A DNA stretch of 24,127 nucleotides from Deltaproteobacteria bacterium (GCA_013152945.1 JAADFL010000096.1:1-24127), one strand, 5' to 3'; positions 15,053 through 22,493 are shown, counted from the stretch's first letter. Numbers and translations: made by a program. Notes: a model not told the origin generated them from the sequence alone.

Positions 15053-15121
15053 ATGCCAACATGGTAATGTTCACCTCTGGGCCTTTTGAAGGCCTTTGCA
15101 GAGAGGAGGGATGAGAAAGAG

Positions 15122-17197
15122 ATGAAAAGAAGAACTGGCATAACCGGAATGCTGATCCTGTTCGGCGTCGGATTCTTTCTCGGATACGTAATGAGGGGAG
15201 TTGCCGTCAAGGGGAATAGGCTTGCATCGAGCACTGTTAAATCAACAGAGAAAGGAAAAGAGCGCGGGAAAGTCGAAAAGCTGACCCGGCAAGAAGCAGA
15301 CAGCCTTTATACCAGGTATGACGTTGACCTGTTCGAGGCAACAAGCCCTTCAAAGGGCCCGAAGGATGCGCCTGTAACCATAGTCGAGGTCAGTGATTTT
15401 CAGTGCCCCTTTTGTGCACGGGCAAGGAAGACCATTGCCAAGATATTGAAGGAGGACAAGTACAGGGGAAAGATCAGGTTGATCTGGCACAATAATCCAC
15501 TCGGTTTTCACAGGAGGGCCAAGTTTGCGGCCAGGGCGGCAATGGCTGCCTTTAAGCAAGGAAAGTTCTGGCAGTATCATGACAAGCTTTTCAGCAACCA
15601 GCAACACCTGGAGGACCAGGATCTCCAAAGATATGCAACGGATTTGGGATTGGACATAGACCGGTGGAAAAAGGACTACCTGTCCGGTAAATTCGATGAA
15701 CAGATAAAGAGAGAGCAGGCCCAGGCGGCAAAGTTCGGAGCCAGGGGGACCCCTGCGTTTTTCATCAACGGCAGGTTTCTATCAGGTGCCCAGCCCCAAT
15801 CCAGGTTCGAGGCGCTGATCGACTTCGAGTTATCCGAAGCATCGGCGCTTGTTCGCAAGGGGATCGAGCCGTCAAGGGTATACACCGAGCTTACCAAGAA
15901 TGCCCTGAAGCGGGCCAAACCCAGGAGGAGTCGCCGGATTCCACGCGAAGATCCAGACGCGGTGTACAAAATCAAGTTGGGCGATTCACCTTATAGAGGA
16001 ATTAAAGATGCCCTTGTGACCTTGGTCGTGTTCGATGATTTTCAGTGTCCTTATTGCAGGAGATTGGAACCCACCCTGGTAAAATTGCTTTCTAAATATA
16101 AAAAAGAATTGAAAGTTGTTTGGAAAGACAATCCATTACCCTTTCATAAAAGGGCATTGGCTGCAACGCGTGCCGCTCATGCTGCGGCTGTGCAGGGCAA
16201 GTTTTGGCAGTACCATGACAAGTTGTTCGCAAACCAGCAACACCTGGAAGATCAGGATCTTGAGAAATATGCAAAAGAAGTGGGTTTGAACGTTGCCAGA
16301 TGGAAAAAGGACTACCAGTCGGGAAGGTTTGATCGCGGGATTCGAAGAGATGCCGCTTTTGCAAGAAAGATTGGAGCGCTGGGAACTCCAAATTCATACA
16401 TCAACGGGCACAAGCTGGTGGGAGCACAACCCTATTCCCGTTTCGAGCAGTTAGTGGAAAGAGAAATACGGAAGGCAAGAGCACTGCTCAAGAGAGGTGT
16501 AAAGAGAAGCAGGATCTACGATGAGTTGACTAAAGACGGCGTGACCACGAGAAAGATGCTGGAAATGAGAAAAACAGTGGTAATCGGTGACGCGCCGGTA
16601 AAAGGGCCTCGAACCGCCAAGGTAACCATTGTTGAGTTCTCGGATTTTGTGAGCCCGGCATGCAAGAAGGCGGAAAAGATATTTAGGAAAGTAATTGAAA
16701 AGTTCAAGGACAATGTAAGAGTGGCGTTCAAACAATATCCCCTGCCGGGCCGAAAGGATGCCTTTTTAGCGGCAGAGGCGGCCCTGGCCGCCCAAGAGCA
16801 GGGCAAGTTCTGGGATTACCATGACCGGCTTTTTAAAAGCAGTGCCGAAATCGACAGAAAACTCCTGGAGCGCTATGCCGCGGCTGTTGGCATGGACGTG
16901 CGGAAGTTCAGGCAGGCGCTGGATTCGCAAAAGTTCAAATCCCGTATAGAGAAGGAGAGCAAAGAGGCTGAAAAGCTTGGGGTAAGGGGCGTGCCTGCCT
17001 TTTTTATCAATGGAGTGATGTTAAGGAATTTCAACACAGAAGCTGGTTTCGACAAGGCCATAGAGGGAGAGCTGAACAGGATTGGACGGGATATCAAACC
17101 TTCCAGGGCATTCAAGTTCATTCCGTTGAATCAGGCCGGGAACCTTCCCCATTTAATGAGAATCATGCCCAAGGCGACCAACAAGCAAGTAAAGTGA
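15122..17197 (+). CDS. Membrane-anchored protein with three tandem DsbA-like thioredoxin domains
   Basis: 691 aa from ATG 15122 (the frame is open to a TTG at 15086; AGGAGG lies 12 nt upstream). Residues 8-24 form a signal anchor, so the body is periplasmic. Three DsbA/thioredoxin_4-type domains follow: about 79-265, 285-475 and 495-680. Active sites are CPFC (95-98), CPYC (309-312) and SPAC (511-514), so domain 3 has lost the nucleophilic cysteine. Each has its cis-Pro loop (GTPAFFING, GTPNSYING, GVPAFFING). Domains 1 and 2 are close copies (QGKFWQYHDKLF and NQQHLEDQDL in both). Each unit ends in a linker of the form G-x3-SR-x-Y-x-ELTK, degenerate after domain 3. It should oxidise, isomerise or reduce exported disulfide proteins; direction unknown, as no DsbB or DsbD is seen. 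The stop is 18 nt before the MoxR gene. Confidence 0.93.
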   Translation: MKRRTGITGMLILFGVGFFLGYVMRGVAVKGNRLASSTVKSTEKGKERGKVEKLTRQEADSLYTRYDVDLFEATSPSKGPKDAPVTIVEVSDFQCPFCARARKTIAKILKEDKYRGKIRLIWHNNPLGFHRRAKFAARAAMAAFKQGKFWQYHDKLFSNQQHLEDQDLQRYATDLGLDIDRWKKDYLSGKFDEQIKREQAQAAKFGARGTPAFFINGRFLSGAQPQSRFEALIDFELSEASALVRKGIEPSRVYTELTKNALKRAKPRRSRRIPREDPDAVYKIKLGDSPYRGIKDALVTLVVFDDFQCPYCRRLEPTLVKLLSKYKKELKVVWKDNPLPFHKRALAATRAAHAAAVQGKFWQYHDKLFANQQHLEDQDLEKYAKEVGLNVARWKKDYQSGRFDRGIRRDAAFARKIGALGTPNSYINGHKLVGAQPYSRFEQLVEREIRKARALLKRGVKRSRIYDELTKDGVTTRKMLEMRKTVVIGDAPVKGPRTAKVTIVEFSDFVSPACKKAEKIFRKVIEKFKDNVRVAFKQYPLPGRKDAFLAAEAALAAQEQGKFWDYHDRLFKSSAEIDRKLLERYAAAVGMDVRKFRQALDSQKFKSRIEKESKEAEKLGVRGVPAFFINGVMLRNFNTEAGFDKAIEGELNRIGRDIKPSRAFKFIPLNQAGNLPHLMRIMPKATNKQVK

Positions 17198-17203
17198 TTG
17201 GTG

Positions 17204-17209
17204 AGAGGA
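17204..17209 (+). promoter_or_regulatory. Shine-Dalgarno supporting the TTG start of the MoxR gene
   Basis: AGAGGA, 6 nt before TTG 17216. The earlier TTG at 17198 and GTG at 17201 lie upstream of or overlap this site and have none of their own. Confidence 0.55.
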
Positions 17210-17215
17210 AATATT

Positions 17216-18217
17216 TTGAATCAAGACAAAACAGACCTGGACCAAAAGGCGGTCGAGGCCCTGGTCGATAGGTTTCGCAACGACGTAGAAAGGTTGCGCC
17301 TGGAATTGGGCAAGGTGCTGGTCGGCCAGGAGCAGGTGATACAAAGTGTTTTAATTTGCCTTTTTGCCGGCGGACATGCCCTCTTGGAAGGACTGCCCGG
17401 TCTGGGAAAGACTACTTTGATAAGGGCCCTTGCAGATTCGCTGGACTTGAAGTTCAACAGGCTGCAATTCACTCCGGACTTGATGCCTGCCGATGTGACG
17501 GGTTCGAACCTGATAATCGAGGAACAGGGCAAGAAACGTTTCGATTTCAGGCCCGGCCCGGTTTTTACCAATATCCTGCTCGCAGACGAGATAAACCGGG
17601 CTACACCAAAGACACAGTCTGCGCTTTTAGAGGCAATGCAAGAGGGCTCCGTGTCGGTGGGGCTTGAAACCATGGTGTTGGAAAAGCCGTTTCTGGTACT
17701 TGCTACCCAGAATCCAATCGATCTCGAAGGCACTTATCCTTTGCCCGAGGCCCAGCTCGACAGATTCTTTTTCAAGGTCCTGGTAAAACCGCCCGGCAAG
17801 GCTGAATTGAATGACATTCTCGTAAGAACCACCTCGGGAGACGTGCCCAGGGCATCCAAGGTCATGGGAAAAGATGTGCTTATCAGTTACATGGAATTGG
17901 TCCGGCAAGTACCGAGCGCATCAAAAGTAACGGCGTACGCCGCGAAGCTGGTATCCGCCTCCAGGCCTGATGGAGATGATTCTCCCAAGTCGGTCAGGAA
18001 TTACGTTAGGTTCGGTCCGAGCCCGAGGGGGGCTCAATCAATGTTGCTGGGAGCAAAGGTAGTGGCCCTCTTTGACGGCAGGTTCAGTGTCGAGAAAAAG
18101 GATATAAGAAAGGTGGCGGTTTCCGCTTTGAGACACAGAATGGTTCTGAATTTTGAAGCTGACTCGATGGGTGTAACTACCGACCAGATAATACAAGACG
18201 TCTTGGAACGGTTCTGA
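17216..18217 (+). CDS. MoxR-family AAA+ ATPase
   Basis: 333 aa, cytoplasmic. Start called at the TTG 17216 (protein MNQDKTDLDQ), preceded by AGAGGA; the frame continues up to 17198. Features: the VGQEQVIQ element, Walker A GLPGLGKT (59-66), Walker B ILLADE with Asp124/Glu125, then INRATPKTQSALLEAMQE, and the sensor and arginine-finger region ATQNPIDLEGTYPLPEAQLDRFFFKV, all typical of MoxR. MoxR ATPases act as chaperone-like unfoldases or assembly factors, normally with DUF58 and vWA-domain proteins encoded beside them. Here no DUF58 or vWA gene follows: the next gene is convergent. The 18-nt gap to the triple-DsbA gene implies co-transcription with it. Confidence 0.93.
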   Translation: MNQDKTDLDQKAVEALVDRFRNDVERLRLELGKVLVGQEQVIQSVLICLFAGGHALLEGLPGLGKTTLIRALADSLDLKFNRLQFTPDLMPADVTGSNLIIEEQGKKRFDFRPGPVFTNILLADEINRATPKTQSALLEAMQEGSVSVGLETMVLEKPFLVLATQNPIDLEGTYPLPEAQLDRFFFKVLVKPPGKAELNDILVRTTSGDVPRASKVMGKDVLISYMELVRQVPSASKVTAYAAKLVSASRPDGDDSPKSVRNYVRFGPSPRGAQSMLLGAKVVALFDGRFSVEKKDIRKVAVSALRHRMVLNFEADSMGVTTDQIIQDVLERF

Positions 18218-18276
18218 TTGACTTGAACAAGCCTGCCTGAAAGCCGGGGCCGGCACCGGGCGGGCCATGGGTAGGT

Positions 18277-19131
18277 CTATTGAACGCCGATCTCCCGCCA
18301 TGCGACAGCGTTGGTTCCTGCCACCTTGTCTCTCAAGGTCACCACGAGCTTGTATTTCCCCGGGGCCAGTCCCTTTGGGAGAAGTATGGTGTTTGTCATT
18401 GTTATCCAGTCCACCTCAAGGCTCACCCTTTTTCTCAAGGTGGAGATGTTCTTTCTGAAGAAAACCCTGGAGCCGCCGGGTGAAGTCAATTCCAGGTCCT
18501 GTTCGAGCCATATCTTGCCGCCTTTTGCAATGGCGGCGCCTTTGACCTGGAATCTCAAGCCCATGTGTTCGCCTGCCCGGAATACTCCGGACAGGTTGGT
18601 GGAACCGTCACCGGAGAGAAGAACCGGAGCCTTTATTGCAAGACCTTTTCCGGTTCTCGATTTCGGTAGGTACGTCTCTCTTTTTCCAGACCCGAGAAAG
18701 AAACTTTCAACAAATTTTTTCTTCTTGCCGGTGATTCTATCCCTAATGATTATGACAGCCTTGTACTCGCCCTTTGGGGACCCTGGTGATAATTTGATGT
18801 TGTTTCTGATAAATGCCTGGTCCATCTCCTCGTCCCAGCTCACCTTGAACCTGGATGCATTTGGCTGTTTGTATACAATTTTTCCGTTCGGACCTACCAC
18901 CTCCAGGTCTTGCTCGAGCCAAACTATTTCATCATGGCCGAAACCTTTGACCGTAAAGCTGACCCAGATGAGTTCACCTGCCTTGAAATTTCGGCCCGGC
19001 CTTTCCCGGGCAGCTATGCCGGCCTTGAATGTCACGTCTTCTATGGACAAACCGGCATGTGCCGGCATAGAAGTGAATAGTGCCGATGCAATCATCAAAA
19101 GCAGGGAGATGCTCATTTTCTTTTTTTCCAT
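18277..19131 (-). CDS. Exported protein with two repeated Ig-like beta domains
   Basis: 284 aa. GGGAG lies about 7 nt before the ATG, and a promoter precedes it. The signal peptide MEKKKMSISLLLMIASALFTSMPAHA has cleavage at AHA-G (residue 26). The mature part is an internal duplication: residues about 28-145 and 165-284 share FxAGE, then V-K-G, then WLEQDLE, a G-x-G turn and K-x-Y/F, and close with GEYKAVIIIRD or GKYKLVVTLRD, a strand pair usual in bacterial Ig-like or CARDB-type folds. There is no catalytic motif or lipobox, so it is soluble periplasmic or secreted. Convergent to MoxR, divergent to holA. The plus-strand open frame running antisense (18311-19276) is a shadow. Function unknown. 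Confidence 0.82.
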   Translation of the reverse strand: MEKKKMSISLLLMIASALFTSMPAHAGLSIEDVTFKAGIAARERPGRNFKAGELIWVSFTVKGFGHDEIVWLEQDLEVVGPNGKIVYKQPNASRFKVSWDEEMDQAFIRNNIKLSPGSPKGEYKAVIIIRDRITGKKKKFVESFFLGSGKRETYLPKSRTGKGLAIKAPVLLSGDGSTNLSGVFRAGEHMGLRFQVKGAAIAKGGKIWLEQDLELTSPGGSRVFFRKNISTLRKRVSLEVDWITMTNTILLPKGLAPGKYKLVVTLRDKVAGTNAVAWREIGVQ

Positions 19132-19164
19132 GTTCGGCTCCCGTAAATCAGACGTTTCAAAAAA

Positions 19165-19193
19165 AAGTTACCAGGTTGCCTACCGGTATTCAA
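19165..19193 (-). promoter_or_regulatory. Promoter of the Ig-like duplicated protein
   Basis: On the minus strand TTGAAT (19193-19188), 17-bp spacer, TAACTT (19170-19165). Leader of about 27 nt with the GGGAG. It is back to back with the holA promoter, about 58 bp apart. Confidence 0.5.
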
Positions 19194-19250
19194 GGTATTG
19201 GCAATGTTTTTCCCCGGCTTTTTGCACGTCCATTGCCCGGATGCGCTTTG

Positions 19251-19279
19251 TTGACCCAAAGTGCGTACTCGACTAACAT
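19251..19279 (+). promoter_or_regulatory. Promoter of holA, close to the start codon
   Basis: TTGACC (19251-19256), 17-bp spacer, TAACAT (19274-19279), then 9 nt to the ATG at 19289. The predicted +1 is about 3 nt before the ATG; no Shine-Dalgarno is present. Confidence 0.6.
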
Positions 19280-19288
19280 CCTTTTGCC

Positions 19289-20638
19289 ATGGCCAAAGAC
19301 TTTGATTCGGTATTGAAAGATGTGAAAAGGGGCAAGATTGAGCCGGTATATCTGTTTCTGTGTGAGGACCAAGGAATAGCCAGGAGCCATGCAAGGCAAC
19401 TACTGGATCAACTCTTACCGGCCGGCGACCGGTCTTCCAATCTTTCCGAGCTTGAAGGAGCCGGGCGCAATGCATCGGATGTGGTAATGCAACTAAAGAC
19501 CGGATCGCTGATGCCGGGGCCAATGGTTGTAGCCTGGTTTGACGCCGATGTCTTCGATGTGCCGCGAACGAGCCGCAGGTCTTCGGCGGCAAAGGATGTG
19601 ACAAGGTTGGAAGAACTTATGAGGCGCAAAGAAATAAACAAGGCTGCCGGCCTTTTTCTGGCTATCAGTGCGAGGTTGGAGTTGGATGCCTCTGATTTTA
19701 AAAACAAAAGCTTGACCCCTGATTCCTGGCTTGAGAAGGCCGGAATGCAGCCGACAGCGGAACTGGAGGATGTAATCCAGGAAGTGGCTGACTTCGTGGC
19801 CCAAAATAATATCGAGCCACAGGCGGCCCAGGAATCGGCCAAAGTACTGACAGCAGGGTTGGATGCCGGCTTCAATCCTTTGTCAGTGCTTTTGATGACA
19901 GCAAGGAAAGCCTCATCCACTGATATTTTATTGAAAAAGATTCAGGAAAAGGGTGTGGTGTTGAAAATCGGACAGGCCTATGACTCGAGGAGTGCAAAAA
20001 AGGAAGCCTTAAGGCATTTAAATAGACTGGCCAACCGGATGGGTCTTGAATTGTCCGACCAAGTGCTTGCAATAATTGCGGAAAGGTCGACGCCGGACCC
20101 GGAATTGTTACGGCTGGAACTGGAGAAAGTTGCTGCATTGTCGAGTACCCGGGGTGACCTGTCGGGAAAAGAAGTGGCTGCCTTGGTGCACAAGACCCGG
20201 GAAGAACCATTGTGGGAGTTGACATCTGCCGTGTCAGACAGAAATCTGGACAAGGCTGTGGCAGAGGTTTTGGACAGGCTGGATAAAAATATTCATCCCC
20301 TGGTTATCTTGGCGGCTGTGACAAACGAATGGCGAAGAGTTTGTTACACGAGATTGATCGCAGGCGATCTGGTGCAACAAGCCGGCAAGAATCCTAATTT
20401 ACTGGGAACCATGCTGAAGGAGAAAGTTTCCGCGAAACAAGATCCTTTGGGCAAAGAACTTCTTGGAGCCAGGAAACCATATAGTCTTGGACTCCTGGTG
20501 AAAAGAGCAGGCAGGTTCAAGCAAGAGGATCTCCTGCATGGATTTGCTCGCATTCTTGAAGCTGATATTGCCTTGAAAAAGGGGTCGGAGCCTTCCAAAA
20601 GCGTGTTGTGCAGGTTGATGTTTTCTCTACTTTCATGA
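19289..20638 (+). CDS. holA: DNA polymerase III delta subunit
   Basis: 449 aa, cytoplasmic; clamp-loader subunit that opens the beta sliding clamp. The N-terminus VKRGKIEPVYLFLCEDQGIARSHARQLLDQLLP and NLSELEGAGRNASDVVMQLKTGSLMPGPMVVAWFDAD match the HolA first domain. The C-terminal part has LRLELEKVAALSS, REEPLWELTSAVSDRNLDKAVAEVLDRL, PLVILAAVTNEWRRVC and LHGFARILEADIALKKGS, the usual helical collar. It is about 100 residues longer than the typical 340 aa; the excess falls roughly within residues 90-230. The ATG at 19289 has no Shine-Dalgarno but a promoter ends 9 nt before it. It is followed by a separate promoter for the next gene, so it is probably monocistronic. Confidence 0.9.
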   Translation: MAKDFDSVLKDVKRGKIEPVYLFLCEDQGIARSHARQLLDQLLPAGDRSSNLSELEGAGRNASDVVMQLKTGSLMPGPMVVAWFDADVFDVPRTSRRSSAAKDVTRLEELMRRKEINKAAGLFLAISARLELDASDFKNKSLTPDSWLEKAGMQPTAELEDVIQEVADFVAQNNIEPQAAQESAKVLTAGLDAGFNPLSVLLMTARKASSTDILLKKIQEKGVVLKIGQAYDSRSAKKEALRHLNRLANRMGLELSDQVLAIIAERSTPDPELLRLELEKVAALSSTRGDLSGKEVAALVHKTREEPLWELTSAVSDRNLDKAVAEVLDRLDKNIHPLVILAAVTNEWRRVCYTRLIAGDLVQQAGKNPNLLGTMLKEKVSAKQDPLGKELLGARKPYSLGLLVKRAGRFKQEDLLHGFARILEADIALKKGSEPSKSVLCRLMFSLLS

Positions 20639-20662
20639 AAAAATATAATTTTTGGAAAAGGA

Positions 20663-20691
20663 TTGACCTTGCACTTGTTTGAAACTAATAT
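20663..20691 (+). promoter_or_regulatory. Promoter of the DUF885 gene
   Basis: TTGACC (20663-20668), 17-bp spacer, TAATAT (20686-20691). Transcription start near 20698, with a leader of about 50 nt. One of the best matches in the window. Confidence 0.7.
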
Positions 20692-20734
20692 ATTCTGATT
20701 ATGAGATTGTTCTTACAAACTGATATTTTGTAAT

Positions 20735-20741
20735 AAAGGGG
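20735..20741 (+). promoter_or_regulatory. Shine-Dalgarno of the DUF885 gene
   Basis: AAAGGGG, 7 nt before the ATG at 20749. It favours this ATG over the in-frame GTG at 20743, which would leave 1 nt. Confidence 0.6.
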
Positions 20742-20748
20742 TGTGCGT

Positions 20749-22416
20749 ATGGTCGATGCCAACGTGCAATTCGAACAAATAGTCCGGGAATACTGGAATT
20801 TCAGGCTGGCTCAGGATCCTGTGAGAGCCACAGAACTAGGCGTGCACCTTTATGACGGCGTCCTCTCGGACAGGTCCCAGTCAAAAGTGGGGCAATACGT
20901 CAAGAAAGAGAAGCGGTTTTTGCAAAAGTTCAAAAAAATCAATTACAAAGACCTTACAGACGACAACAGGATCGATCGCGAACTTGCCCTTGGCAACTTG
21001 TATTTTAGAATAAAAATTGAAGAAAGACATCCGTCTTTCAGGACTTCTCCAACTTCGTACGTGGAAGAGATTACCAGGGGAATTTATCCCCTGATTACCA
21101 GGAATTTCGGACCACCCGAGGTCAGGGCACAGAACCTTAGCAAAAGACTGGCAGCCACTCCGGTATATCTTGCAAAGGCAAAGAAAAACCTCAAGAATCC
21201 ACCCAAAGAATTTACCCAGGCAGCATACTTGAGTGTTCAGGGGACTCTTGATTTTCTCAAGGATGCCGTGCCTGCTTTTGCAAAGGATGTTCCCCCAAAG
21301 GCCAGAGTCAAGTTGAACGTGGCGTTGAGGGAAGCGAGCGATGCCCTCGTAGATTATAGGAAATTTCTCAAAGATGACCTGTTGCAAAGGTCAAAGGGCA
21401 GGTTTGCTCTCGGCAAGGAGCTGTTCGATATCTTGCTTCGCAAGGTGCACCATGTGCATTTGTCGGCGGACGATATACGCAAGCTTGGAGAAAAAGAGCT
21501 GAAAGTTGCCAAGAAAAACCTGGCGGCTGTGGCCAAGGAGCTTGATAAAACGAAATCTTCTTCAAAGAAGGCCAAGAGTAAGACACCTGATTGGGAGGCG
21601 TTGTTCAAGAAGTACTCCCGCAGGGTTCCAAAGGCTGAAAGGCTTTTGGATGTGTACAAGAGGGAAGTGGACAGGGCCAGGAAGTTCGTTGTTACAAAAA
21701 AACTTTTCGATTTGCCTGCTGAAGAAAATCTCCAGGTGGTGTACACACCCGAGTTTGCAAGACCGACCGTGCCGTACGCGACATATTTGCCTCCTGCTCC
21801 TTTTGAAAGTGACCAGAAAGGTTACTTTTGGGTCACTTCTGCCCCCCAGTCATGTTCACCTGCCGAATGGAAGCAACGAATGGCCTTTCATGCAACATTG
21901 CAAATCCCCGGAGTCGTTGTGCATGAAACCTATCCCGGTAGGCACTTGCAGACAATCAAGGCCGGGCGTGTGGGCAGGCCACTGCGTTACCTGATGGCGG
22001 ATTCAGTGTTTGTCGAGGGTTGGGCACTGTATTGCGAACAGCTTATGCTGGAATCGAATTTTTTCAAGGATCCTGCTTCAAAGTTGTTCATATACAGAGC
22101 GGAATTGTTTAGGGCATGCAGGGCTATTATCGACGTGGGACTGCATACCGGTAAGATGGGGTTTGACGAGGCCGTGGATTTCCTGGCAAGCGAGGCCAAG
22201 CTGAATCCCGAGGATGCGGAGGCCGAGGTAAGGCGATATTGCACATCCCCTACGGAACCTTTGAGCTATCTTATCGGCAAGAAGATGATTATGGATCTCA
22301 GAAAAGACTATAAAGCCAAAAAGCAGAGAAAATTCTCTCTTTTGGATTTTCACGAGAGAGTCCTTGCTTGTGGCCCTATTCCGATTGGGGCAATCAAGAA
22401 ACTTATGGAACTGTAG
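20749..22416 (+). CDS. DUF885-family metallopeptidase-like protein
   Basis: 555 aa. No signal peptide or membrane segment is apparent at the start, so it is probably cytoplasmic. The N-terminus FEQIVREYWNFRLAQDPVRATELGVHLYDG is the typical DUF885 opening, with long helices. The likely metal site is H392-E-T-Y-P-G-R-H399 with a second Glu in EGWALYCE (423-430), the hallmark HExxPGxH plus EGWALY pair; the residue before the second His is Arg where it is commonly His. The family is related to M32-like helical metallopeptidases, and characterised members are few. Substrate unknown. The ATG at 20749 follows AAAGGGG; the GTG two codons earlier is not preferred. A strong promoter precedes it, and a 34-bp palindrome follows 43 bp after the stop. 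Confidence 0.87.
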   Translation: MVDANVQFEQIVREYWNFRLAQDPVRATELGVHLYDGVLSDRSQSKVGQYVKKEKRFLQKFKKINYKDLTDDNRIDRELALGNLYFRIKIEERHPSFRTSPTSYVEEITRGIYPLITRNFGPPEVRAQNLSKRLAATPVYLAKAKKNLKNPPKEFTQAAYLSVQGTLDFLKDAVPAFAKDVPPKARVKLNVALREASDALVDYRKFLKDDLLQRSKGRFALGKELFDILLRKVHHVHLSADDIRKLGEKELKVAKKNLAAVAKELDKTKSSSKKAKSKTPDWEALFKKYSRRVPKAERLLDVYKREVDRARKFVVTKKLFDLPAEENLQVVYTPEFARPTVPYATYLPPAPFESDQKGYFWVTSAPQSCSPAEWKQRMAFHATLQIPGVVVHETYPGRHLQTIKAGRVGRPLRYLMADSVFVEGWALYCEQLMLESNFFKDPASKLFIYRAELFRACRAIIDVGLHTGKMGFDEAVDFLASEAKLNPEDAEAEVRRYCTSPTEPLSYLIGKKMIMDLRKDYKAKKQRKFSLLDFHERVLACGPIPIGAIKKLMEL

Positions 22417-22459
22417 TGCGGACCAGATAGCGGATATCATAAAAGTTCTAATGCAGATT

Positions 22460-22493
22460 GACCAAATTCCGGTCAGTTGACCGGAATTTGGTC
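22460..22493. repeat. Perfect 34-bp inverted repeat
   Basis: GACCAAATTCCGGTCA, then GT, then its exact reverse complement. As RNA it forms a 15-bp stem with a 4-nt loop; as DNA it is an extended palindrome. It sits 43 bp after the DUF885 stop and about 125 bp before comM. No T-run follows on either side, so it is not a canonical terminator. It may be a regulator site, a weak terminator or a palindromic repeat. Confidence 0.7.

Noticed and set aside
15080-15094. GGCCTT-TTG-AAGGCC hairpin as a terminator or attenuator
   Set aside because: Only 6 bp with a 3-nt loop and a short TTT; it lies just before the AGGAGG of the DsbA gene. Too weak to call without RNA data.
15111-15125. Four-codon leader frame (ATG AGA AAG AGA TGA) overlapping the DsbA start
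   Set aside because: Its ATG is only 1 nt from the AGGAGG, too close for use; probably chance.
17508-17519. GGTTCGAACC, resembling a tRNA T-arm
   Set aside because: Inside the MoxR coding region, with no cloverleaf around it.
18311-19276. 321-codon plus-strand frame
   Set aside because: Antisense to the duplicated exported protein, which has a signal peptide, Shine-Dalgarno and promoter. The antisense product shows no domain pattern.
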